Source of the DNA: Pseudoxanthomonas japonensis
GTDB taxonomy: Bacteria > Pseudomonadota > Gammaproteobacteria > Xanthomonadales > Xanthomonadaceae
Direction: 5' to 3'
Assembly: GCF_010093445.1 (NCBI RefSeq)
Contig: NZ_PDWW01000022.1
Span: 1-64,000, forward strand
Length of the DNA stretch: 64,000 nt
Shown: piece after piece, positions 37,477 through 46,541 of the stretch
Position numbering within the stretch: position 1 is the stretch's first letter
Layout: each line of letters starts with the position of its first letter
The notes under the pieces: model-generated
What the model was told of the DNA's origin: nothing
The model's database searches: none
The model's input: only the letters and a program-made list of their open reading frames with translations
Translations under genes and position numbers: made by a program

Positions 37477-39660
37477 TCAGGGCGCGGCCGGCGCCACAAG
37501 GCGGTCCACCACGCCCTGCATGGCGCTGTAGAAGGCGTCCTCGTCGCGATGCATTCGCACGCGGCCCAGTTGCGCCATGACCGCCAGTTCCTGCACCGAC
37601 GCGACGCAGATGCGCGCACCCGCGCGGTTGACGAACATCATGCGGCGCGAGAACGGACTGATCCAGCTGAGCCGCCCGGCCTGGACGCGATGGTCCTTGT
37701 CGACGAAATCCAGCCAGCTGCCCTCGCGCAGGTGCTGGAAGTACTCGGTCATGACCGGGTCCAGATGCTGCAGCCCCTCCATCCACTCCTGCGCCTCCAG
37801 CAGGCCGGGCAGCACGGTGGTCGGCGCGGATGTCGCGGGCGCAGCCGGCGTCGGCGGTGCGGCGTGTTCCGCCGCCTGGTGGGGCGCGACCAGGCGCGAG
37901 AACAGCTGCTCCCGCAGGGCGGCGATGGCGGGACGCGCCTGGCCCGACGCCATCCACATGGGTTGCAGCCAGTCCAGCGCGGCGTGCCAGGCGCGCACGT
38001 CCTGGCGGACCTGGGCGTCGTCGACGGCGCGCAGCAGGCCGTCCAGCATCATCGGCGCGGCCTGCGGCTTGTTCAGCGCCTGCATGCGCGCCGCGTACGC
38101 AGGCCACCCGGCGAGCAACACGTCGCGCATCGGCGCCGGCACGTCCGTACCCTGCAGGCGCGCGTCCAGCGAGGCGGCGAAACCGGCCAGCACGTCGGCC
38201 TCGGCGTCGCGCGCCTGCTGTTCGGCCGCCAGCGCCTGCTCCACCTTCTCCGCTTCCGCGCGGTAATGGACATAGAAATCGTTGAAGTCGCTCCGTGCGG
38301 CGCGGAACACCGACTGGCTTTCGTCGAAGTCCGCGACGAGGCGCTGCACGGTGTCCTTCACCTTTTCCAGCAACAGGCGCTGTGCATCGTTCTCGCCCGG
38401 GTTGCCGTCGCACGCCTCCACCAGCAGGTTGAGCAACCGTCGCGCCGAATGGCTGGCCTGCAGGAACAGCTTGCGGTCCTGCAGCGCGACCTTCGTCATC
38501 GGCGCCATCAGGCGCCCGAGCACATGCACCTGCTCCTCGCCCAGGTGGCTTTCGCGGAAGATCACCTCGAACAGCATGCCCACCAGGTCGACGACGTTCT
38601 CGTCCGCTTCCGAAATCGCCACCGCTTCCGGCGCCACGCCCAGCTGCGCGGCCTGCAGGAAGATCTGCTGCTTGAACGCCGCCTGCAGCTGCCGCGGATT
38701 GGCCAGCACTTCGGCATGCACTTCCGGCGAGGCGATCTGCAGCAGCGTCAACGCCACGATCAGTTCCCGCTGCGACAGCGAGGTGCGTGCGCCCGCCGCA
38801 CGCGCCATGCCCTGCTCCCGTGCCCGCTGGTGCCGCGACTCCTCCAGCAACTGGTGCAGGGCCGGCGGCAGGGTCGCGGCATCGGCGGAGGCGGCGGCCT
38901 CGTGATCCTCATGGTCCCATTCGACGAAGAAGCGCGTCATCCAGTCGGGCTCGCTGGAGGCTTCATCGCCGCTGCTGGGAATCGCCTGCGCGCGCCGCAT
39001 CCTCGGCCCGGTACTGTCCTGCGGCCCCAGCCGGCGCACCAGCCGCGCATGCAGGTTTTCGTAGATCGGACCCAGCACCTCGACGAACTCGCGAGCGCAG
39101 CACTGCACCGCAAGGGCGCGAACGTTGCCCGGCAGCGACGCCGCCGCGAAGCCCCGGTACACCGCCATCGCGATGCGCGACGGCGAATACGGCGCGCTGT
39201 CCGGCGTGAGCCGCACGCCCATGTCCAGCCAGGTCAGATAACCGTTCAGGCGCAGCAGCTCGGACTGCCACTCGCGCGAGATCGCCTCGGCCAGGTGCTC
39301 GGTCGCCAGCCGCACGTCGAGTTCGTCCTCCTCGACCAGCCCCAGGCCGCGGACGCTGCCGGCCGGCTCCTCGCCGAACCGGACCGCCGCGGCTTCGCCG
39401 TCCGCCGCGATCCGCCACGCCGATGCCATGTCCTCACGGAATCCGCGCAGGATCGCCTCGCGGCGGTCCTTCAGCGCCAGCAATCCTTCCAGGTAGGGGC
39501 CGCGATCCAGTTCCATCCGCTCCAGCCGGTCCAGCATGGGCTGGCGCAGCCCGTCCACCACGTCGGCGAACGCCGCTTCCAACGGCGGCTGCATCGCGTC
39601 ACGCAACAGCGCGACAAGCTGGTTGCCGGTAGTGGGGAGAGGCGGCGGCGTGGTGGGCAT
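37477..39660 (-). CDS. DUF1631 family protein (copy B)
   Basis: A 727-residue paralogue of the downstream gene. It has NVVDLVGMLFEVIFRESHLG, RRLLNLLVEACDGNPGENDA, VKDTVQRLVADFDESQSVFR and the C-terminal barrel-like GSWLDFVDKDHRVQAGRLSW with RRMMFVNRAGARICVAS. The N-terminal region differs more than the C-terminal one. The two genes lie on the same strand 184 nt apart and are an old tandem duplication. A role in cell-surface or cyclic-di-GMP-related regulation is possible but unproven. Confidence 0.82.
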   Translation of the reverse strand: MPTTPPPLPTTGNQLVALLRDAMQPPLEAAFADVVDGLRQPMLDRLERMELDRGPYLEGLLALKDRREAILRGFREDMASAWRIAADGEAAAVRFGEEPAGSVRGLGLVEEDELDVRLATEHLAEAISREWQSELLRLNGYLTWLDMGVRLTPDSAPYSPSRIAMAVYRGFAAASLPGNVRALAVQCCAREFVEVLGPIYENLHARLVRRLGPQDSTGPRMRRAQAIPSSGDEASSEPDWMTRFFVEWDHEDHEAAASADAATLPPALHQLLEESRHQRAREQGMARAAGARTSLSQRELIVALTLLQIASPEVHAEVLANPRQLQAAFKQQIFLQAAQLGVAPEAVAISEADENVVDLVGMLFEVIFRESHLGEEQVHVLGRLMAPMTKVALQDRKLFLQASHSARRLLNLLVEACDGNPGENDAQRLLLEKVKDTVQRLVADFDESQSVFRAARSDFNDFYVHYRAEAEKVEQALAAEQQARDAEADVLAGFAASLDARLQGTDVPAPMRDVLLAGWPAYAARMQALNKPQAAPMMLDGLLRAVDDAQVRQDVRAWHAALDWLQPMWMASGQARPAIAALREQLFSRLVAPHQAAEHAAPPTPAAPATSAPTTVLPGLLEAQEWMEGLQHLDPVMTEYFQHLREGSWLDFVDKDHRVQAGRLSWISPFSRRMMFVNRAGARICVASVQELAVMAQLGRVRMHRDEDAFYSAMQGVVDRLVAPAAP

Positions 39661-39801
39661 TGCGTCGTTCGATCGGCCAGATGGTCCACGGCGCTCCGTA
39701 TCGACTCACGGTTCCGTGCGTAGCAGAGGACCGTAACGCATCCGCTGCGATTAAACTCGTGCATCGATACTGTGCACTGCATCCCACTATAAGGCGACTC
39801 C

Positions 39802-40383
39802 ATGCCCACTGAAAGCCTGCTGCAGGCACTGGACGCGCGACGTTCCGTGCCGTCGAAGCAACTGGGGGAACCCGGCCCCGATCCCGCCACGCTCGCGCGC
39901 ATGCTGGCCTCGGCCGTGCGCGTGCCCGACCACGGCAAGCTGGTGCCGTTCCGCTTCCTCCATATCCACGGCGATGCACGCCACGCACTGGGCGACCGGC
40001 TGGCGGCCCGCACGCGCGCGCTCGACCCCGACGCACCCGACGCGGCAGTGGAGAAGGACCGTGGCCGTTTTTCCAGCGCGCCGGACATCATCACGGTGGT
40101 CGCTCGCCTCACGCCCGGCCACAAGGTGCCCGAACAGGAACAGCTGCTCACCGCGGGCAGCGTCTGCTTCGCCCTGCTGCAGGCGGCGCAGGCGCTCGGC
40201 TTCGGCGCGCAGTGGCTGACCGGCTGGATGGCGTACGACGACCATGTCGCCGGGTTGCTGGGGCTCGCACCGAACGAGAAGGTGGTCGGCTTCATCCACA
40301 TCGGCACGCCGCGATTGCAGGCGCCCGAGCGCGAGCGGCCGGATCCCACCGCGCTGCTGACCGAGTGGACGCCCGATGCCTGA
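39802..40383 (+). CDS. Nitroreductase family protein (YdjA-like)
   Basis: A 193-residue FMN-dependent nitroreductase. The FMN-binding N-terminus LQALDARRSVPSKQLGEPGP and ASAVRVPDHGKLVPFRFLHI match YdjA. LTAGSVCFALLQAAQALGFG and NEKVVGFIHIGTPRL complete the fold. It uses NAD(P)H to reduce nitro or quinone compounds; the true substrate is unknown. It overlaps the exonuclease gene by 8 bases and so is probably co-transcribed with it. The upstream 140 nt separate it from divergent DUF1631. Confidence 0.9.
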   Translation: MPTESLLQALDARRSVPSKQLGEPGPDPATLARMLASAVRVPDHGKLVPFRFLHIHGDARHALGDRLAARTRALDPDAPDAAVEKDRGRFSSAPDIITVVARLTPGHKVPEQEQLLTAGSVCFALLQAAQALGFGAQWLTGWMAYDDHVAGLLGLAPNEKVVGFIHIGTPRLQAPERERPDPTALLTEWTPDA

Positions 40384-41296
40384 AGCGCTCCACCCGCGCC
40401 CGCTCTACCTGGTCGATGCCAGCCTGTACGTGTTCCGCGCCTGGCATTCGATGCCGGACGAATTCCAGGACGCAGACGGCTGGCCGACCAATGCGGTGCA
40501 CGGCTTCGCGCGCTTCCTGCTGGAACTGCTGGAAAAGGAACGTCCGGCGCACATCGCCATCGCGTTCGACGAGGCGCTGGACAGCTGTTTCCGCAATCGC
40601 CTGTATCCGGCGTACAAGGCCAACCGCGACCCCGCACCGGAAGAACTCCGCCGCCAGTTCACCCATTGCAAGGCGCTGTGCGCCGCGCTCGGCCTGAGCG
40701 TGCTGGCGCATGGGGAATACGAAGCGGACGACCTGATCGGCAGTGCGCTGCATGCGGCGCGTCCGCAGGGATTCCGTGGCGTCATCGTCTCGGCCGACAA
40801 GGACCTGTCGCAGTTGCTGCAGGAACACGACGAGCAGTGGGATTTCGCGCGCGGCCAGCGCTGGGGCATGGCCGGCGTGAAGGCCCGTCACGGCGTGGAG
40901 GCGCGACAGATCGCCGACTACCTGGCGCTGACCGGCGATGCGGTGGACAACATTCCCGGCGTGACCGGCATCGGCGCGAAATCCGCCGCGGTGCTGCTCG
41001 CGCATTTCGGCGACCTGGACACGCTGCTGAGCCGCATGGACGAAGTGGCCTTCCTGCGCCTGCGTGGCGCCGCCACGATGGCCGTCCGCCTGCGCGAGCA
41101 ACGCGAACACGCGCTGCTGTGGCGGCAGCTGACGACCATCGCGCTGGATGCGCCGCTGGGCGACATCGCCACCGGCCACGAGCGCGGCCAGGCCGATGGC
41201 GACATGCTGTCCGCGCTGTCGGATGCCCTGCGCTTCGGGCCGATGACGCGACGGCGGTTGCGTGTGGCGGCCGGCCTCGAAGATCCCGCCTACTGA
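40376..41296 (+). CDS. 5'-3' exonuclease / flap endonuclease (PIN-like, ExoIX or Pol I N-domain type)
   Basis: A 306-residue protein equal to the 5' nuclease domain of DNA polymerase I, standing alone. The acidic metal-binding residues are visible in YLVDASLYVFRAW, IAIAFDEALDSCFRNRLYPA and HGEYEADDLIGSALHAAR, with VIVSADKDLSQLL. The helix-hairpin-helix is DNIPGVTGIGAKSAAVLLAH. It would remove RNA primers or 5' flaps. Whether it corresponds to enteric Xni cannot be settled. Confidence 0.9.
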   Translation: MPEALHPRPLYLVDASLYVFRAWHSMPDEFQDADGWPTNAVHGFARFLLELLEKERPAHIAIAFDEALDSCFRNRLYPAYKANRDPAPEELRRQFTHCKALCAALGLSVLAHGEYEADDLIGSALHAARPQGFRGVIVSADKDLSQLLQEHDEQWDFARGQRWGMAGVKARHGVEARQIADYLALTGDAVDNIPGVTGIGAKSAAVLLAHFGDLDTLLSRMDEVAFLRLRGAATMAVRLREQREHALLWRQLTTIALDAPLGDIATGHERGQADGDMLSALSDALRFGPMTRRRLRVAAGLEDPAY

Positions 41297-41336
41297 TCGT
41301 CTGTCAAACGTCACCCGTACCCGCTAGCATCGCGGC

Positions 41337-41903
41337 ATGGACGAACGCGACGACGACAAGCGCAAAGTGCCTGCCGAGGTGGTCTGGCAGGGCAAATACC
41401 AGCGGATGATGGTCCGCGGCACGTGGGAGTACGTCGAGCGCGCGCACGCGGGCGGCCTGGCGGCGATCATCATCGCGGTGACGCCGGACGACGACGTGCT
41501 GTTCGTCGAACAGTTCCGCGTGCCGCTGCAGGCGCGCACCATCGAGATGCCGGCGGGCCTGGTGGGCGACATCCATGCCGGCGAGTCGATCGAGGTGTCC
41601 GCGATCCGCGAGCTGGAAGAGGAAACCGGCTGGACCGCCGACCATGCGGAGGTGCTGATGATCGGCCCCACCTCGTCCGGCAGCAGCAGCGAGAAAATCG
41701 CCTTCGTCCGCGCCACCGGCCTGCGCAAGGTCGGCGAAGGCGGTGGTGATGGCGACGAGGACATCACCGTTCACGCGATTCCGCGCGCGAGCGCCGCCGC
41801 ATGGCTCGCTCGGAAAATGGGCGAAGGCTACGAACTGGATGCCAAGCTGTGGGCCGGCCTGTGGATGATCGACCACACCCTCGACGGCACGCCGCGCAGC
41901 TGA
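41337..41903 (+). CDS. Nudix hydrolase, ADP-ribose pyrophosphatase-like
   Basis: A 188-residue Nudix protein. The Nudix box is complete: GDIHAGESIEVSAIRELEEE followed by TGW, fitting GX5EX7REUXEEXGU. The upstream EQFRVPLQARTIEMPAGLVG is typical of ADP-ribose pyrophosphatases. It would hydrolyse ADP-ribose or a related nucleoside diphosphate. It lies 40 nt after the exonuclease gene and ends 4 nt from the convergent DUF4019 gene. Confidence 0.93.
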   Translation: MDERDDDKRKVPAEVVWQGKYQRMMVRGTWEYVERAHAGGLAAIIIAVTPDDDVLFVEQFRVPLQARTIEMPAGLVGDIHAGESIEVSAIRELEEETGWTADHAEVLMIGPTSSGSSSEKIAFVRATGLRKVGEGGGDGDEDITVHAIPRASAAAWLARKMGEGYELDAKLWAGLWMIDHTLDGTPRS

Positions 41904-41907
41904 GTCC

Positions 41908-42393
41908 TCAGGCGGCCTTGACGCCGTAGCCGGCCAGGCGCCACACGCCCTGCTCTTCGTGCCGCAGCGTCACCACTTCGCGATGCGGCGCTTCCGCTGC
42001 ACCGAACGACACGGAAAACTCCAGCCGCGCGTAGGTTCCGGGCAACCATTGCACATGCCCCTCCGGCCGGTCGACCCTGATCGCCGTCCATCGCCGGCCC
42101 GTGCCGCAGCCCAGCACCCCGTGGCGGTGGGTCAGCGAATCGATGAAGGCATCGCGCGGCATGGATTGCCGGAAGGCTTTCGATGCCGCGTCCCACAGCA
42201 CCTCGTGCTGGCCTTGCTCGATGGCCTTGATGAACCGCATCGCCGCCATGCCCAACCGCGTGATGTCGACATCCTCCAGCCCCACCCTGCCTGCGTCCGC
42301 CTGCATCGCTTCCATCGTCATCGCCGTACACGCCCCGTCGTCCGATCGTCGCCGCGCGGTGGCGCGGCATTCATCCGAGTCGTTCGTATGCAT
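41908..42393 (-). CDS. DUF4019 protein
   Basis: A protein of up to 161 residues. The segment FIKAIEQGQHEVLWDAASKA then FRQSMPRDAFIDSLTHRHGV and REVVTLRHEEQGVWRLAGYG matches DUF4019, a small alpha/beta (cystatin-like) fold. The start is uncertain: the ATG at 42391-42393 (MHTNDSDE) or 42319-42321 (MTMEAMQAD); neither has a strong Shine-Dalgarno and no signal peptide is visible. The function is unknown. It is convergent with the Nudix gene and downstream of the hydrolase gene. Confidence 0.7.
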   Translation of the reverse strand: MHTNDSDECRATARRRSDDGACTAMTMEAMQADAGRVGLEDVDITRLGMAAMRFIKAIEQGQHEVLWDAASKAFRQSMPRDAFIDSLTHRHGVLGCGTGRRWTAIRVDRPEGHVQWLPGTYARLEFSVSFGAAEAPHREVVTLRHEEQGVWRLAGYGVKAA

Positions 42394-42449
42394 GTGCGGC
42401 GACCGGACAGCGGGCGCCGCGACGGCGGCCGGCCTTGTGACGGGGATCG

Positions 42450-43349
42450 CTAGTTTCCGGCCAGGTGCGCACGGAAGAACGCGAGCGTGCGCTGCCACGA
42501 CAGTTCCGCGGCCACCTGGTCGTAGCGCGGGGTGGTGTCGTTGTGGAAACCGTGGTTCACGCCTGGATAGACGTGTGCGGCGTACACGACGCCAGCCGCC
42601 TTCAACTGCTGTTCGTAGGCCGGCCATCCCGCATTGACGCGCGTATCGAGTTCGGCGAACTGCAACAGCAGCGGCGCCTTGATGCGGGCCGCTTCCTCGG
42701 CGGAGGGCTGGCCGCCGTAGTACGGCACGCCGGCATCGACCAGGTCGGCCAGCCGCGAGGCGAGCAGATTGGTCACGAGGCCGCCGAAACAGAAGCCGAC
42801 CACGCCGAGCTTCCCGTTGCCGCGCGGCAGTGCGTCGGCGAAGCGCGCGGCGGCCTCGAGATCCGCGAGGACCTTGGCGCGATCCAGCTTGGCCTGCATC
42901 TCGCGACCGCTGTCGTCGTTGCCTGGATATCCGCCGAGCGGATACAGCGCATCCGGCGCGAACGCAATGAACCCTGCGACCGCCAGCCGGCGCGCGACGT
43001 CTTCGATATACGGATTGAGCCCACGGTTCTCGTGCACCACCAGCACGACCGGGTAACGCCCTTCCGCGCGCGGCGCCGCCAGCAGGCCGCGGCCTTCGCC
43101 GTGGCCTTCCGGTGCGGGAAACGTGCGGTAGACCGTGGTGATGCGCGGATCATCGGCGGCGACCTGCGCGGCGAACGCGTACTGCGGCGTCAGCGCGGCC
43201 AGCAGTGCGGCGGCCGTGGTGCCGCCGACAGCGAACTGCGCCGCGCCAGCGAGGAAGCCGCGCCGGTCGACGCGGCCGTGCACGTAGTCGTCGTACAGGT
43301 CGAGCACGCGCTGGTCGAACGCGGCAGCTTCTTTGCGGTGTCCGTCCAT
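42450..43349 (-). CDS. Exported dienelactone hydrolase family protein
   Basis: A 299-residue alpha/beta hydrolase with a twin-arginine signal: [20 protein letters not shown], so it is probably exported folded. The nucleophile is Cys187 in [11 protein letters not shown], as in dienelactone hydrolase. The acid is in [19 protein letters not shown] and the His in [17 protein letters not shown]. The natural substrate is unknown. The start ATG (43347-43349) has GGGAGCG upstream. It follows proline iminopeptidase by 34 nt. Confidence 0.92.
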   Translation of the reverse strand: MDGHRKEAAAFDQRVLDLYDDYVHGRVDRRGFLAGAAQFAVGGTTAAALLAALTPQYAFAAQVAADDPRITTVYRTFPAPEGHGEGRGLLAAPRAEGRYPVVLVVHENRGLNPYIEDVARRLAVAGFIAFAPDALYPLGGYPGNDDSGREMQAKLDRAKVLADLEAAARFADALPRGNGKLGVVGFCFGGLVTNLLASRLADLVDAGVPYYGGQPSAEEAARIKAPLLLQFAELDTRVNAGWPAYEQQLKAAGVVYAAHVYPGVNHGFHNDTTPRYDQVAAELSWQRTLAFFRAHLAGN

Positions 43350-43383
43350 CGTGCGCTCCCGGGAATGGTCTGATGACGTTGAA

Positions 43384-44325
43384 TCAGGCGAATGCGTCGG
43401 TCGCACGCACCAGCGCGTCGACGTTCTCCGCTTCGAACGCGGAGTGGCCCGACGCCGGCGTGATCTCGAGTTTCGCCTTCGGCCAGGCCTTGTGCAGCTC
43501 CCACGCATTGGCGATCGGACAGACCACATCGTAGCGGCCATGCACGATGACACCCGGGATGTCGGCGATGCGCGAGGCATCGCGCATCAACTGGTCTTCG
43601 ACCTCGAAGAAGCCGCCGTTGACGAAGTAGTGGTTCTCGATGCGCGCGAAGGCCAGTGCGAACTCCGGTTCCTCGTGGCCGCTGACGAAATCGGCGTCGA
43701 CGTGGAGGAAGCTGGTCGCGCCTTCCCACACGCTCCACGCCTTCGCCGCGGCCAGGCGCGTGGCGTTGTCGTCCGAGGTCAGGCGGCGATGGAACGCGGA
43801 GATCAGGTCGTGGCGTTCGACCGACGGAATCGCGGTGATGTAGTGCTCCCACGCATCGGGGAACAGGCGGCTGGCGCCTTCCTGGTAGAACCACTCCAGT
43901 TCCCAGCGGCGCAGCATGAAGATGCCGCGCAGCACCAGTTCGGTGACGCGCTGCGGATGGGTTTCGGCATAGGCCAGTGCGAGCGTCGAGCCCCAGCTGC
44001 CGCCGAACACCTGCCAGCGCTCGATGTCCAGCTTGTCGCGCAGCTTCTCGATATCCGCCACGAGATCCCATGTGGTGTTGTCCACCAGGTCCGCGTGCGG
44101 CGTGGACCGCCCGGAACCGCGCTGGTCGAACAGCACGATGCGGTACTTGGCCGGATCGTGGAAGCGCCGCATCTTCGGGCTGCAGCCGGCGCCCGGCCCG
44201 CCATGCAACAGCACCACCGGCTTGCCCTGCGGATTGCCGCACTGTTCGTAGTACAGCGTGTGGCGGTCGTCGACCTTCAGCGTGCCGGTGTCGAAGGGCT
44301 CAAGCTCGGGATACAGCGTGCGCAT
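43384..44325 (-). CDS. pip: Proline iminopeptidase
   Basis: An alpha/beta hydrolase of 313 residues (peptidase S33) that cuts N-terminal proline from peptides. The oxyanion-forming [29 protein letters not shown] and nucleophile Ser110 in [16 protein letters not shown] are all family signatures. The catalytic Asp lies in [17 protein letters not shown] and His in TPASGHSAF. It lies 30 nt after prmC on the same strand and before the dienelactone hydrolase gene. Confidence 0.95.
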   Translation of the reverse strand: MRTLYPELEPFDTGTLKVDDRHTLYYEQCGNPQGKPVVLLHGGPGAGCSPKMRRFHDPAKYRIVLFDQRGSGRSTPHADLVDNTTWDLVADIEKLRDKLDIERWQVFGGSWGSTLALAYAETHPQRVTELVLRGIFMLRRWELEWFYQEGASRLFPDAWEHYITAIPSVERHDLISAFHRRLTSDDNATRLAAAKAWSVWEGATSFLHVDADFVSGHEEPEFALAFARIENHYFVNGGFFEVEDQLMRDASRIADIPGVIVHGRYDVVCPIANAWELHKAWPKAKLEITPASGHSAFEAENVDALVRATDAFA

Positions 44326-44355
44326 GGGCGGCAGTCCTGGATGAAAGCGGACAGT

Positions 44356-45228
44356 CTAGCGGCTGCGATCGTGCCCTTCCGTTACGCGCCCAAGGGTCAC
44401 CCTGTCGCGCTGCTCGATATCCGTCTCCGTCGCAACGTCGACGAAGCCCGCCGCGAGCAGCAACGCGCGGATCGCCTCGCCCTGGTCCCACCCGTGCTCC
44501 AGCAGCAGCCAGCCGCCGGGCAGCAGGTATGCAGGCGCCGTCGCCACGATCTCGCGGATGGCGTCCAGGCCATCGGCGCCGGATGACAGTGCAGCGGGGG
44601 GCTCATAGCGCAGGTCGCCCTGCATGAGATGCGGATCGCCATCGGCGATGTAGGGCGGGTTGCTGGCGATCAGGTCGAAGCGTTGGCCGGCCAGCGGTGC
44701 CAGCCAGCTGCCCTGGCGGAACGCGACGTTGGCGATGCGGTTCGTTTCCGCGTTCGCCTGCGCGACCCGCAGCGCATCCCCGCTGAGGTCGGTTGCCACC
44801 ACCTGCGCCAATGACCGTTCGCTGGCCAGTGCGAGCGCAATGGCGCCGCTGCCGGTGCCGAGGTCGGCGACGCGCAGCGGCCGGTCGTCCGGCAGCCGCT
44901 CCAGCGCCAGTTCGACCAGCCGCTCGGTCTCCGGGCGCGGGATCAGCGTGGCGGGCGACACCTGCAGGTCCAGCGTCCAGAAGCCGCGCCGGCCCAGCAG
45001 GTAGGCCAGCGGCTCGCCCGACGCTCGCCGGGCCAGCCATGCGTCAAGGGTCGCTGCGCCGGAGGCCGGCAACGGATCGTCGCCATGCGCGAACAGCCAG
45101 GCCCGGTCGCGCCCCAGCACATGCAGCAGCAGCTGCTCGGCCTCATGGCGGGCATCCGGCCCTGGAAGGCGGGCGGCGGCGGCGCGCAGGGCCAGGTCGA
45201 GGCGGGCGGTGGGCAGGTCGGCAGGCAT
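44356..45228 (-). CDS. prmC: Release factor glutamine methyltransferase
   Basis: PrmC methylates the Gln of the GGQ motif in release factors, here most likely the RF1 encoded at 8.8-9.9 kb. The protein is 290 residues with the chosen start [12 protein letters not shown]. Motifs are the SAM loop [20 protein letters not shown] and the catalytic NPPY at about 190-193 ([17 protein letters not shown]). ATG at 45235-45237 is an alternative start. It is separate from prfA, unlike in E. coli. Confidence 0.92.
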   Translation of the reverse strand: MPADLPTARLDLALRAAAARLPGPDARHEAEQLLLHVLGRDRAWLFAHGDDPLPASGAATLDAWLARRASGEPLAYLLGRRGFWTLDLQVSPATLIPRPETERLVELALERLPDDRPLRVADLGTGSGAIALALASERSLAQVVATDLSGDALRVAQANAETNRIANVAFRQGSWLAPLAGQRFDLIASNPPYIADGDPHLMQGDLRYEPPAALSSGADGLDAIREIVATAPAYLLPGGWLLLEHGWDQGEAIRALLLAAGFVDVATETDIEQRDRVTLGRVTEGHDRSR

Positions 45229-45504
45229 CGCCCGCATGGTACCGGGCCGCGCCGGCCCGGACGCAGCCGCTTCGCCGCGACGCACCATCATGGTGCCCTA
45301 TGGCGTATGGACATCGCGCCCGCTGCCATGTGCTGCCCAAAGGCGGCGTGGAACCGCGTCGTTCACGGCAGTGGCACGGACTCCCAGAGCGGGCCAATCG
45401 TCAGCGTCCGCATCGAGAAATCCACAAGTCATTGAAAAATAATGATTTCACCACCAAGTAGCCGCTGATCCTCTTGTACGCGTTCAACGTGGGACGCCTT
45501 ATCG

Positions 45505-45541
45505 ATAGTCAACAGCTATCTATTCAATTCCATTAATCGAT
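45505..45541 (+). promoter_or_regulatory. Candidate OxyR-binding site upstream of ahpC
   Basis: ATAG at 45505-45508 and CTAT at 45516-45519 are separated by 7 nt, as in the OxyR half-site. After 7 more nt comes a weaker pair, ATTC (45527-45530) and CGAT (45538-45541), with the right spacing. It lies 75-111 nt before the ahpC start. The rest of 45229-45615 is gene-free. Confidence 0.65.
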
Positions 45542-45615
45542 TTGAGATATCAATAGTCCCTGCCTACCATGGCGCCATCGCTTCACCACACCCACTCCAC
45601 TCACGAGGATCTTCC

Positions 45616-46179
45616 ATGTCCCTGATCAACACCGCGGTCCAGCCGTTCAAGACCACCGCCTTCCACAACGGCGAATTCGTCGAAGTCACCGACGGCACGC
45701 TGAAGGGCAAGTGGTCGGTCCTGATCTTCATGCCGGCCGCCTTCACCTTCAATTGCCCGACCGAAGTGGAAGACGCCGCCGCCAACTACGCCGAGTTCCA
45801 GAAGGCTGGCGCCGAGGTCTACATCGTCACGACCGACACGCACTTCTCGCACAAGGTGTGGCACGAAACCTCCCCGGCGGTGGGCAAGGCCCAGTTCCCG
45901 CTGGTCGGCGACCCGACCCACCAGCTGACCCGCGCCTTCGGTGTGCATATCGAGGAAGAAGGCCTGGCCCTGCGCGGCACCTTCGTCATCAACCCGGAAG
46001 GCGTCATCAAGACCGCCGAGATCCACAGCAACGAGATCGCCCGTGACGTGTCGGAGACCCTGCGCAAGCTGAAGGCCGCGCAGTTCACCGCCGCCAACCC
46101 CGGCCAGGTGTGCCCGGCCAAGTGGAAGGAAGGCGCGCAGACGATCGCCCCGTCGCTGGACCTGGTCGGCAAGATCTAA
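45616..46179 (+). CDS. ahpC: Alkyl hydroperoxide reductase, peroxidase subunit
   Basis: AhpC is a typical 2-Cys peroxiredoxin that reduces H2O2, organic peroxides and peroxynitrite. The protein is 187 residues. The peroxidatic Cys47 is in AAFTFNCPTEVEDAAANY and the resolving Cys166 in ANPGQVCPAKWKEGAQT. It is re-reduced by AhpF, encoded 362 nt downstream. The start ATG has GAGGA upstream. Regulation by OxyR is likely from the candidate site before it. Confidence 0.98.
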   Translation: MSLINTAVQPFKTTAFHNGEFVEVTDGTLKGKWSVLIFMPAAFTFNCPTEVEDAAANYAEFQKAGAEVYIVTTDTHFSHKVWHETSPAVGKAQFPLVGDPTHQLTRAFGVHIEEEGLALRGTFVINPEGVIKTAEIHSNEIARDVSETLRKLKAAQFTAANPGQVCPAKWKEGAQTIAPSLDLVGKI

Positions 46180-46226
46180 GGAATCTCACAACACCCTGCA
46201 GAGTGGGTGCAGCCCTTGAGTCTCGC

Positions 46227-46324
46227 TCGTGGTGAGCTTGTCGAACCACGCTTTTCAAGGAAAACCAAGGCTGCCGTGGCCTGTCGATCCACACCAAGAG
46301 CGTGGTTCGACAGGCTCACCACGA
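46227..46324. repeat. Pair of inverted REP elements between ahpC and ahpF
   Basis: CGTGGTGAGCTTGTCGAACC at 46228-46247 and, in inverse orientation, GTGGTTCGACAGGCTCACCA near 46302-46321 form a large stem around a spacer of about 50 nt. It is a common dispersed Xanthomonadaceae repeat with TCGACAGGCTCACCACG core. It lies just after the ahpC stop and may act as an RNA-stability element. Confidence 0.8.
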
Positions 46325-46409
46325 ACGGGGTATTGCCGAGAGTTTCCTCGGGCGTTTCCGCCCATCGCATCACGTCACCTCCGGGCCGCTGGCCCGGAGC
46401 TGACCCGGA

Positions 46410-46497
46410 CGTTTGCAGCAGCGGCATGCGCCGCTCGCCGGTTCCCTCCTCCCTGACCGGCCTCTCTCCCCCCCGGCGCATGCCGCTCCTGCAAACG
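46410..46497. repeat. 23-bp inverted repeat before ahpF
   Basis: The arms at 46410-46432 (starts CGTTTGCAGCAGCGGCATGC) and 46475-46497 are inverse copies with one mismatch. It ends 44 nt upstream of the ahpF start. With the REP pair it gives the 362-nt ahpC-ahpF gap two large stems. Confidence 0.75.
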
Positions 46498-46541
46498 CCT
46501 GACCTTCCTTTCCCCCGATTTCCTCTACGGAGACGTTCGCC

